DNA of 57,663 nt, taken from NCBI GenBank assembly GCA_016205025.1, contig JACQJO010000039.1, forward strand, positions 1 through 57,663, read 5' to 3'. Below the pieces are notes generated by a model, which searched no databases, was not told where the DNA came from, and saw nothing but the letters and a program-made list of their open reading frames with translations. Below are positions 24,025 through 30,417 of the stretch, piece by piece. The stretch's first letter is position 1, and every line of letters begins with the position of its first letter. This DNA is from Elusimicrobiota bacterium (GTDB lineage: Bacteria > Elusimicrobiota > Elusimicrobia > JACQPE01). A program made the position numbers and the translations under genes.

Positions 24025-25547
24025 CTATTTATTGCTCCTTGACCGACAAGCTCCCCAATCCGGTTCTTTACCCCTTCGGCCACGCGATCCGCCAGCGCCA
24101 TAATGGTTAAGTATGGATTAATTTCGGCGCATTTAGGAAATAGGCTCGCGTCCGCCACATAAAGCCACGGAATTCCGTGAACCTGGCCCCAGCTATTGGT
24201 CACGGAATCGGTTTCGTTGGTTCCCATCCTACAACCGCCCATTAGATGCGCCCCCGTAATGGAAACTTTGCCCAATTTAAAATCCTCCCTAGCGATCAAA
24301 CGATCAATTTCGTTCTTCTCCTCGCTTTCGATGGTGAATTTCTTGCAAGCTGGCGCGTGAACCCGGCCGGCTCCGGCGGCAAAAAAGATTTCGGCCGATT
24401 TTCTCATGGCCACAATAAAAGAATTAATGACTGTCTCGGTGATGGTGTAATCCACCACCGGACTGCCATCGCGGTCAATCGTAACGCGGTTGGTCCCCAG
24501 CGCCTCATCGAGCGCCAAAACTAAAATCATCTGCAGACGGTCCATGCGGGCCATGAAGCGGCCATGTTCCGGGCCGAATCCGGCTAAATTCTTGGCTGTT
24601 GTGAAAGGAAAATAAGCGCATGTTTCCAATAAAAAGCGATCCGATTCGGCCCACTCTGACGAAAAATAGCTCTTGGGGTGGCCATAGTAATTGGCCACCG
24701 GCTGGTCATGCTGGGCCGTTAAAATCAACGCCGGATGAACGGTGAAATACCGGCCCAAAGCCGGCAATCTCGAGCCTAAACCCGATCGAAGCAAAAGAGC
24801 GGAGCTATTGACCGCGCCAGCCGCCACAACGACCACTTTGGAATGAATTTCATAAAAACCCGGCTGCCATGCCGAAGACAAGCCAACTCCGTTGCCTGAA
24901 TGAATAACGGCTTGAATGGTTCGCTTATCCGGATCAATCTTTTTAACTTCGCAGCGTGTCACCACCTCAACACCTTGCTTTTGGGCCTGTGGCAACTGCA
25001 CGCGATTGGTTCCCTGCTTGGCTTGATTGGGGCATCCCAGGTTGCATAGGCCGGAGCCCTGGCAGCCCCGTAAATTTAATGGGAACTGCTCCACGCTGTA
25101 ACCCAATTCTTTACAGCCTTTATAAAAAAGCCGGTTGTTCTCATTGATCAACGGCTCATCGAGCAGATGAACGTTATTTTCCTGCTTGTATTTTTCCGAA
25201 CGCCGGGCTAAATCCTCCCAGCTAATCCCCGGCACGCTCCAGCGGCCGACCGTTTTCTTAGGGACGACCAGCGAGGTGCCGGTGTAAACGACCGTTGTCC
25301 CTCCGTAAGCCTTGGCGAAAGCCAGCGTCATGCTGCGATCTTTGGTTAAAAAACCGCCGCCCTCGAAATAAAGGCGGTTGGCCATCTCGATCTCCCTTCC
25401 GGTGAATTCTTCCTCCCGGAACTGCGGCCCCCATTCCAAAACAACGATTTTGAGGCCCTCTTTGACCAAAGGCGCCAGCTCCTTGGCCGCGGTCCCCCCG
25501 CCCGCGCCCGAACCGATAATCACAATGTCGTAATCTTTGGTGATCAT
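24021..25547 (-). CDS. GMC-family FAD oxidoreductase
   Basis: A 508-residue flavoprotein of the glucose-methanol-choline family, which oxidises alcohols to aldehydes or ketones. The FAD-binding motif IIGSGAGGGTAAKEL is at residues about 10-24, with an acidic end of strand 2 in VVLEWG. A Cys motif, RGCQGSGLCNLGCPNQAK, near residue 160 is typical of the subgroup related to gluconate and cholesterol-type dehydrogenases. Near the C-terminus are GAHLMGGCRMG and LYVADASLFP...NPYLTIMALADRVAE with the catalytic His/Asn region. No signal peptide is visible, so it is probably cytoplasmic. It overlaps the small subunit gene upstream and the TPP enzyme downstream by 4 bp each. Confidence 0.9.
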   Translation of the reverse strand: MITKDYDIVIIGSGAGGGTAAKELAPLVKEGLKIVVLEWGPQFREEEFTGREIEMANRLYFEGGGFLTKDRSMTLAFAKAYGGTTVVYTGTSLVVPKKTVGRWSVPGISWEDLARRSEKYKQENNVHLLDEPLINENNRLFYKGCKELGYSVEQFPLNLRGCQGSGLCNLGCPNQAKQGTNRVQLPQAQKQGVEVVTRCEVKKIDPDKRTIQAVIHSGNGVGLSSAWQPGFYEIHSKVVVVAAGAVNSSALLLRSGLGSRLPALGRYFTVHPALILTAQHDQPVANYYGHPKSYFSSEWAESDRFLLETCAYFPFTTAKNLAGFGPEHGRFMARMDRLQMILVLALDEALGTNRVTIDRDGSPVVDYTITETVINSFIVAMRKSAEIFFAAGAGRVHAPACKKFTIESEEKNEIDRLIAREDFKLGKVSITGAHLMGGCRMGTNETDSVTNSWGQVHGIPWLYVADASLFPKCAEINPYLTIMALADRVAEGVKNRIGELVGQGAINR

Positions 25548-25948
25548 GGTTTCAACATCTCGTTTCCTCTTTTGGAAGGAGTGTAATGAATTTCAGGTCC
25601 AATTTTTTGACGGCCGTAATAGCCCATAAAAATCAAAGCCTTCAAACCCCAAAACCCTTTGCGAAAAATAACAATGGGGCCGTCCTGCAAAAAATGCAAA
25701 ATGACTTCTTGTTGACTGGCGCCAAGGCGCTCAAATATCCGGCCAAAACGCAGAAAACTTAAGATCTTAATGACGATAAGAAAAACTTTGAACTGTTTTT
25801 GAAGCTTGACCGGTTTTCCAGAAAGCGTTCCTTCAATGATTTCCCAAAAACGCTCATCGGCTCCGGCGCCAAGGCCGGCGGCCCTGGCGACAACGCGCCC
25901 GGCCAGCAATTCAATGAACTTTTTTTCGTTTTCAGAAAAAATTCTCAT
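25544..25948 (-). CDS. Small subunit of the GMC dehydrogenase (gluconate dehydrogenase subunit 3-like)
   Basis: The start is set at ATG 25948 (MRIFSENEKKFIELLAGRVV) rather than the ATG six codons upstream, because a TATACT -10 hexamer lies at 25956-25961, inside the longer reading. The 134-residue product resembles the subunit 3 proteins paired with GMC dehydrogenases in its helical N-terminus and LLA-R pattern, but similarity is weak by eye. The C-terminus (IFMGYYGRQKIGPEIHYTPSKRG) holds a G-Y-Y-G motif. It leads the operon and overlaps the oxidoreductase gene by 4 bp. Confidence 0.65.
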   Translation of the reverse strand: MRIFSENEKKFIELLAGRVVARAAGLGAGADERFWEIIEGTLSGKPVKLQKQFKVFLIVIKILSFLRFGRIFERLGASQQEVILHFLQDGPIVIFRKGFWGLKALIFMGYYGRQKIGPEIHYTPSKRGNEMLKP

Positions 25949-25997
25949 TTTTTTAAGTATACCCAAGTTTGAAAATGAAAAAATTAAAAAATTGTTC

Positions 25998-26026
25998 TTG
26001 CAATTGCCGCCACTTCGCTGTATCTT
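25998..26026 (+). promoter_or_regulatory. Sigma-70 type promoter of the RidA-GNAT gene
   Basis: TTGCAA (25998-26003) and TATCTT (26021-26026) are separated by exactly 17 bp. The ATG at 26033 is 6 nt after the -10, about where transcription should start, so the mRNA is probably leaderless. A divergent -10 for the small subunit gene lies about 60 bp away. Confidence 0.6.
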
Positions 26027-26032
26027 TAAGAT

Positions 26033-26881
26033 ATGAACGGAACGAAAAAATCAAATCATCAAAAAACGCTGATCAGCAACGGCGCGCCATGGGAGCCGAT
26101 CGTGGGTTACTCGCGCGCGGTGCGAGTCGGAAATCTGATTTATGTTTCAGGAACGACGGCGATTGACGAGCAGGGCAAAGTGATCGCGCCGACCGACGCT
26201 TACATCCAAGCCAAAGAGGCGATCAAAAAAATAGAAAAGGCTTTAAAGCAAGCCGGGGGGAGCTTAAGCGACGTGATTCAAACCAGAATCTATGTGACAG
26301 ACATCACCCGATGGCAAGAAATCGCCAAGGCTCACGGCGAGGTTTTCAAAGACATCAAACCCGCCACGGTCATGGTGGAGGTGGCCAGCTTAATTGATCC
26401 CGACATGTTGGTTGAAATCGAGGCCCAAGCCATCGTGGCCCCGGTTGAAAAAGAAGGCGACTGCTACTTCTACCTGCGCGACGGTAAAAAAGAGGACCTA
26501 TCTTTTATCAAGGAAAAGACCAAAGAGTGGAAGCTAGACGACGAAAACCTGCAGCCTGACGATTTCTTAATCATTGAAGGGCCCAAAGACGGGATACTCG
26601 CTTTCGGGCGCATCAAAAAATACGGCTCCTGCCATGAACTGGGCACGGTCGGCGTGGTTCCCGAATGGAGGGGCCATGGCCTGGGCAAAAAAATCGTCGG
26701 CGAGCTCGTCGGCCGGTTTCCAGCCAAAGAGGTCTGGATCACGACCGACTTAGTAGATTACTTCGAAAAACTAGGATTTCAACCGGTTGCGGAGGGTCCG
26801 GCGGACCTGCAGAAGAAAATCTCCGACACCTGCCGCGTCAAGGGACGCGCCAATGTCCAAATCATGCGCTTAAAAAAATAA
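26033..26881 (+). CDS. RidA/YjgF - GNAT acetyltransferase fusion
   Basis: A 282-residue two-domain protein. Residues about 10-137 form a RidA/YjgF domain (VGNLIYVSGTTAIDEQG, the Arg in VIQTRIYVTDI, and PATVMVEVASLIDPDMLVEIEAQAIV), the fold that hydrolyses reactive enamine/imine intermediates. Residues about 145-280 form a GNAT N-acetyltransferase domain with the acetyl-CoA motif VVPEWRGHGLGKKIVGELV and a Y-F-E-K-L-G-F end (DYFEKLGFQPV). The acetyltransferase resembles ArgA/PhnO-type small domains. Fusion suggests that an amine or imine product of one domain is handled by the other. It is followed 7 bp later by a CWC protein gene. Confidence 0.85.
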   Translation: MNGTKKSNHQKTLISNGAPWEPIVGYSRAVRVGNLIYVSGTTAIDEQGKVIAPTDAYIQAKEAIKKIEKALKQAGGSLSDVIQTRIYVTDITRWQEIAKAHGEVFKDIKPATVMVEVASLIDPDMLVEIEAQAIVAPVEKEGDCYFYLRDGKKEDLSFIKEKTKEWKLDDENLQPDDFLIIEGPKDGILAFGRIKKYGSCHELGTVGVVPEWRGHGLGKKIVGELVGRFPAKEVWITTDLVDYFEKLGFQPVAEGPADLQKKISDTCRVKGRANVQIMRLKK

Positions 26882-26888
26882 TTCTACC

Positions 26889-27119
26889 TTGAAAAAATCC
26901 GGCGCCAAAAACATTCCCATCCCGCAGAAAAGGACCTGCCCTGGATGCGGCCGCGATAACCAATGCCAGCGCGTGTCGGGCCACGACGACTGCTGGTGTG
27001 AAAATCTTCCCAAACTCATGGCGCTCAAAAATCCGTCGGCAACATGCTTGTGCCAAAAATGTTTAGAAAAGACCCTTTCCGCCAAGACCTCTAAGCCAAG
27101 GCGAACATCGCGTCGATAG
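26889..27119 (+). CDS. Cysteine-rich CWC family protein
   Basis: A 76-residue protein with the CPxCGxDNQCQ and DDCWCENLP motifs and a C-terminal CLCQKCLEK of the CWC family of small cysteine-rich, probably metal-binding proteins of unknown function. The start is the TTG at 26889, 7 bp after the RidA-GNAT stop, and no ATG fits. The last 29 nt overlap the 3' end of nadA on the opposite strand, and the basic tail (TSKPRRTSRR) is encoded there. Confidence 0.75.
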   Translation: MKKSGAKNIPIPQKRTCPGCGRDNQCQRVSGHDDCWCENLPKLMALKNPSATCLCQKCLEKTLSAKTSKPRRTSRR

Positions 27120-28122
27120 CTTTTTTAGCTTTAAGACGGATATCTTCGGGAACATTGATCCGGCAAGCGGCGTCCGGATCGCTTAAAGCTTTTTCAACGT
27201 GATCTAAATCAATGGATTTCATGTAAGGGCACAGCCGGCACATCGGCACGAATTTTTTGTCCGGAAACCGGCTCCGGGCCAAATCCCCCAGGCCGCACTC
27301 GGTGATCAGCATGTAATAGGGCGCGTTGGAGTTTTCAACGAAACGCATCATGTCGCCCGTGCCGCCCGCGAAATCCACCATCTCCACCAAGCTCGGACTG
27401 CATTCGGTGTGAGCCAAAACTTGAACGCCGGGAAATTCCTTGCGGTAGCGCTCCAACCAAGAAGGCTCGAAGCTGTCGTGCACAATGCAGGTCCCTTGCC
27501 AAATAATCATTTCTTCGCCCAATTTCTTGTTTAAATCCCGGGCTAGATTCTGGCCCATCAAAGTATCCGGAATAAAAATAACTTTTTTATGCTTTTGGTA
27601 AAGCTTTTCCAAAATCTTGCGGGCATTGGCGCTGGTGACGATGACGTCGGACTCGGCCTTGACATCGGCGTTGGTGTTAATATAAGTCACCACCGGGGCT
27701 CCAGGGTGCAGGGCGCGAATTCGCCGCACGTCTTCACCGGTTATGCTTTCGGCCAATGAACAGCCGGCCTCGGCGGCCGGAAGGATCACGGTTTTCTCCG
27801 GATTTAAAATCTTGGCGGTCTCGGCCATGAACCGCACGCCGCAAAAAACAATGGTGTCCGCCTTCACTTCGGCGCAGAGCTTGGCCAGGCGATAAGAATC
27901 TCCCGTGAAATCCGCGATTCCCAAAAGAATCTCCGGCCTTTGATAAACGTGGGCCGGAATAACCGCGTTCTTGATGGCTTTCAACTTATTGATCCGCCAG
28001 GTGCGCTCGGCCAATCGCAACAAAGCCGTCTCGTCGTAACCCCCCACTTCAAGCAAACCCTTTTCCTCAAGACGCCGGGCCTCTTGTTCGATTTCTTGGG
28101 AAGTGGGGACTGCGGCAATCAT
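27091..28122 (-). CDS. nadA: Quinolinate synthase A
   Basis: This oxygen-sensitive [4Fe-4S] enzyme condenses iminoaspartate with dihydroxyacetone phosphate to make quinolinate for NAD. The 343-residue protein has the three Cys ligand regions: AEAGCSLAES, then a second Cys in AHTECSPSLVEM or TECGLGD, and PMCRLCPYMK. Family motifs IPDTLMGQNLA and YINTNADVKAESDVIVTS are intact. The N-terminal extension (EQEARRLEEKGL) is slightly longer than in short homologues. nadB and nadC are not in the window. It converges on the CWC gene with a 29-bp overlap of the 3' ends. Confidence 0.95.
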   Translation of the reverse strand: MIAAVPTSQEIEQEARRLEEKGLLEVGGYDETALLRLAERTWRINKLKAIKNAVIPAHVYQRPEILLGIADFTGDSYRLAKLCAEVKADTIVFCGVRFMAETAKILNPEKTVILPAAEAGCSLAESITGEDVRRIRALHPGAPVVTYINTNADVKAESDVIVTSANARKILEKLYQKHKKVIFIPDTLMGQNLARDLNKKLGEEMIIWQGTCIVHDSFEPSWLERYRKEFPGVQVLAHTECSPSLVEMVDFAGGTGDMMRFVENSNAPYYMLITECGLGDLARSRFPDKKFVPMCRLCPYMKSIDLDHVEKALSDPDAACRINVPEDIRLKAKKAIDAMFALA

Positions 28123-28155
28123 TCTTTATAGATTTTAGCACCCCGCGCGGTAACA

Positions 28156-28200
28156 GGGCTTAGGGAATAGGGCTTAGGGCTTAGGGACCCTAAGCCCTTA
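28156..28200. repeat. Mirror repeat of GGCTTAG units
   Basis: Three to four GGGCTTAG-type units are followed directly by the reverse complement (CCCTAAGCCC), between the divergent nadA and SseB-like genes. A hairpin of about 13 bp could form. Confidence 0.75.
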
Positions 28201-28271
28201 CAAATTAGTTGTGGCTTTTTAAAGTTACTGGGTTTAGACTACTCATAGTAACCCATTTAAGGCAAGACAAA

Positions 28272-29024
28272 ATGGAAGAGCTTTTCGCAAAAAACAACCA
28301 CGAGATCGAAGGCACCCTAAAGGCCTTGGCGCAAAGCGACAATAAAAGAAACCGGGAAAAATTTTACAGCACGTTCCTTAAAACAAAATTTTTCGTCCCA
28401 CCGGGCCAATCCCAGAAAGAAATTCAGGTTCTGCGAAACTCCAAAGAAGAAATGGCCATGACGCTGTTCACAACGCCGGAAGCCCTGCGGCTGTGGCGGC
28501 CGGAAAAACCGGAATACTCCCTATTGGGCGCCGATGAACTGATCGTGCTGGCCTTGAAACTCAAGGTGGACGTCATCTTAATCAACGTTGCCACGGCTGA
28601 CTGCCGCGGATTTATTACCCGCGCCGAAATCGAGATTCTGGCTCACCGCCTGACCAAGATTAACGGGCTTGAAATATCGCACGACGCCGGCCAGGAACAA
28701 GAGATATCCTTAAGAATTGAAATACCGCCGGACAACCTGACGCCGCGATTGATCGATTTTTTGCGCTTGAGCTTGGCCTACCAAAAAAACGCGATTTCGG
28801 CTTATCTATTCCAGGGCAGCTATGACGACGGGGATCCGCACCTGGTCTTGGGCATCGAGGCCAACGGCAATGAGGCTGACGTGGCCCGCTGGCTTAAAGC
28901 TTTGTCATTTCCCGTCAATCAACATCTGGGTCCCGGAGAGTACATGGATTTCATGGTGATTGATCCGGCCACTGCCGAAAAAATCCAGGACGTTGTCGGC
29001 CCCATCTGGCGCAAACAAATCTAA
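28272..29024 (+). CDS. SseB-like protein
   Basis: The start is ATG 28272 (MEELFAKNNHEIEGTL). The longer frame from 28209 begins with a hydrophobic stretch that has no support. The 250-residue product resembles the SseB family: an N-terminal SseB domain (LKALAQSDNKRNREKFYSTFLKTKFFVP, then EMAMTLFTTPEALRLWRP and LKLKVDVILINVAT) and a C-terminal SseB_C-like domain (AISAYLFQGSYDDGDPHLVLGIE). The molecular role of this family is not established; in enterobacteria it is linked to serine sensitivity. It is monocistronic and followed by a 50-bp palindrome. Confidence 0.72.
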   Translation: MEELFAKNNHEIEGTLKALAQSDNKRNREKFYSTFLKTKFFVPPGQSQKEIQVLRNSKEEMAMTLFTTPEALRLWRPEKPEYSLLGADELIVLALKLKVDVILINVATADCRGFITRAEIEILAHRLTKINGLEISHDAGQEQEISLRIEIPPDNLTPRLIDFLRLSLAYQKNAISAYLFQGSYDDGDPHLVLGIEANGNEADVARWLKALSFPVNQHLGPGEYMDFMVIDPATAEKIQDVVGPIWRKQI

Positions 29025-29039
29025 GCGAAAGTAGAAGCG

Positions 29040-29089
29040 AAAGTAGGGACAGACACTAATTTTTAAAAATTAGTGTCTGTCCCTACTTT
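29040..29089. repeat. Perfect 50-bp palindrome
   Basis: The 25-bp arms (29040-29064 and 29065-29089) are exact reverse complements with no loop. They contain GGGACAGACACT, a word often seen at the ends of IS200/RAYT-associated palindromes. It follows the SseB-like gene and could terminate it, since T-runs lie on both sides. A small direct repeat, GCGAAAGTAG twice, precedes it. Confidence 0.9.
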
Positions 29090-29106
29090 TTATATAATCA
29101 AATCAG

Positions 29107-29352
29107 ATGGAAGAAAAAAACGAATGGGTCAAAAGAATCCTGGGCATCAATGGCCACGACGACGAGCCGGATCGCCGGCCGATTTCACCGGGAGGTTTTC
29201 AATCCTTGAATAAGGCGATAGCCACGGCTCTGGTCTGGTGCGCGGCAACCTTGCTGATATTGAGGTTTCGCAATCCGGAGCTGGGCCTTCTGCTGGGAGC
29301 CGGGGCCGTGGGCGCCACCGTTTTCATCTGGCGCAAGCGACCGGGTATTTAG
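29107..29352 (+). CDS. Small two-helix membrane protein
   Basis: An 81-residue protein with a charged N-terminus (MEEKNEWVKRILGINGHDDEPDRR) and two hydrophobic helices (ATALVWCAATLLILRF and LGLLLGAGAVGATVFIW) ending in RKRPGI. I recognise no family. A TATAAT lies at 29093-29098, 8 nt before the ATG, so the message may be leaderless. It precedes the SPFH protein gene and could assist it in the membrane, but a palindromic element separates them. Confidence 0.55.
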   Translation: MEEKNEWVKRILGINGHDDEPDRRPISPGGFQSLNKAIATALVWCAATLLILRFRNPELGLLLGAGAVGATVFIWRKRPGI

Positions 29353-29354
29353 AA

Positions 29355-29446
29355 CAGTGCTGAGTGCTGAGTACAAAGTAACGAGTGCGAGGAAAACTCT
29401 TTCTTATTTTTTCTAACTCAGCACTCTGTACTCAGCACTCAGCACT
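29355..29446. repeat. 92-bp palindromic element, TGCTGAG family
   Basis: The outer arms are CAGTGCTGAGTGCTGAG and its mirror (CTCAGCACTCAGCACT). A 44-bp core (29376-29419) matches, in reverse orientation, the core of the element inside tsaB at 40344-40387, differing at only a few positions. It ends 7 bp before the AGGGAGG ribosome binding site of the SPFH gene. Confidence 0.88.
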
Positions 29447-29462
29447 TTATTAGGGAGGAAAA

Positions 29463-30380
29463 ATGTATTTCACATTAGCCATCATTATCGTTACCGCTCT
29501 TCTGATCCTTAAACGCAACGAGTGGTTGGATCCAAAATACGGCATCATCTGGGATAAATTCTCGGTGCTTCTTCTGCGCTATGGAGGAATTCTTGTTATT
29601 TTGGCTGTTGGCGCGACTCTGGCTGATGATTCAGTTGTTATTGTCAAGGCGGGTCAGCGAGCGGTTGTCTATGACATCTTAAGAAAAGGCGTGCGCCCCG
29701 AACCTTTGGGCGAAGGGTTTAACATGATTATTCCTTTTGTTCAACAAGTAACTCACATGGACGTTCGCGTCCAAAAAGACAGCTATGACGCCACCGCTCA
29801 ATCGAAAGACCTGCAAACGGTTCACGCCAAAGTGGCTCTAAACTACCGGCCCATCCCTGAAGATACGCCTATAATCTACCAGAAGTTTGGATTGGGCTAT
29901 GCCGATAAGGTGATCAACCCCGCGGTCCAGGAAGCCCTGAAACAGGCCACGGCGCGTTTTACCGCCGAAGAACTAATCACGAAACGCGATGATGTCAAAC
30001 ACATGATCCGTCAGGTGGTAGAACACCAGGTCGCCTTTGCCAGTATTAAGGTGGAAGAAATTTACATCACTGATTTTGACTTCTCCCGCGCCTTCGCCGA
30101 ATCTATTGAGTTCAAACAGATCGCGGAACAGCAGGCCTTAAAAGCTAAGCGTGATCTGGACCGTATTAAGGTTGAGGCGGAACAGAAAATCGCCACGGCA
30201 CGCGCCGAGGCCGAGTCTTTAAAAATGCAAAAAGAAGCCATCTCGCCCATGCTTATTCAACTTAGGCAAGTTGAGGTTCAACGAACCGCCATTGAAAAAT
30301 GGAACGGCCAAATGCCGCAGGTGATTCTGGGCTCCGGCGCCACGCCGCTGTTGGATTTAAGCACGCTTCGGGCGAAATAG
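29463..30380 (+). CDS. SPFH/prohibitin-domain membrane protein
   Basis: A 305-residue protein with one or two N-terminal membrane segments (MYFTLAIIIVTALLILK and LRYGGILVILAVGATLADDSVV), an SPFH/band-7 domain at about 60-240 (VKAGQRAVVYDILRKGVRPEPLGEGFNMIIPFVQQVTHMDVRVQ in part) and a coiled coil (IEFKQIAEQQALKAKRDLDRIKVEAEQKIATARAEAE in part). The sequence is closest to prohibitins, which form large membrane ring assemblies and modulate membrane proteases. A strong ribosome binding site (AGGGAGGAAAA) precedes the ATG at 29463. No FtsH gene is present here. Confidence 0.9.
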   Translation: MYFTLAIIIVTALLILKRNEWLDPKYGIIWDKFSVLLLRYGGILVILAVGATLADDSVVIVKAGQRAVVYDILRKGVRPEPLGEGFNMIIPFVQQVTHMDVRVQKDSYDATAQSKDLQTVHAKVALNYRPIPEDTPIIYQKFGLGYADKVINPAVQEALKQATARFTAEELITKRDDVKHMIRQVVEHQVAFASIKVEEIYITDFDFSRAFAESIEFKQIAEQQALKAKRDLDRIKVEAEQKIATARAEAESLKMQKEAISPMLIQLRQVEVQRTAIEKWNGQMPQVILGSGATPLLDLSTLRAK

Positions 30381-30417
30381 CCGATAACGCGTTGAATCGC
30401 GGATTGAATTGGGCTAG

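Noticed and set aside
28209-28271. Upstream extension of the SseB-like gene
   Set aside because: The extra residues (MWLFKVTGFRLLIVTHLR) are encoded by a region with inverted repeats and lack a start signal; the ATG at 28272 gives the family-like N-terminus.
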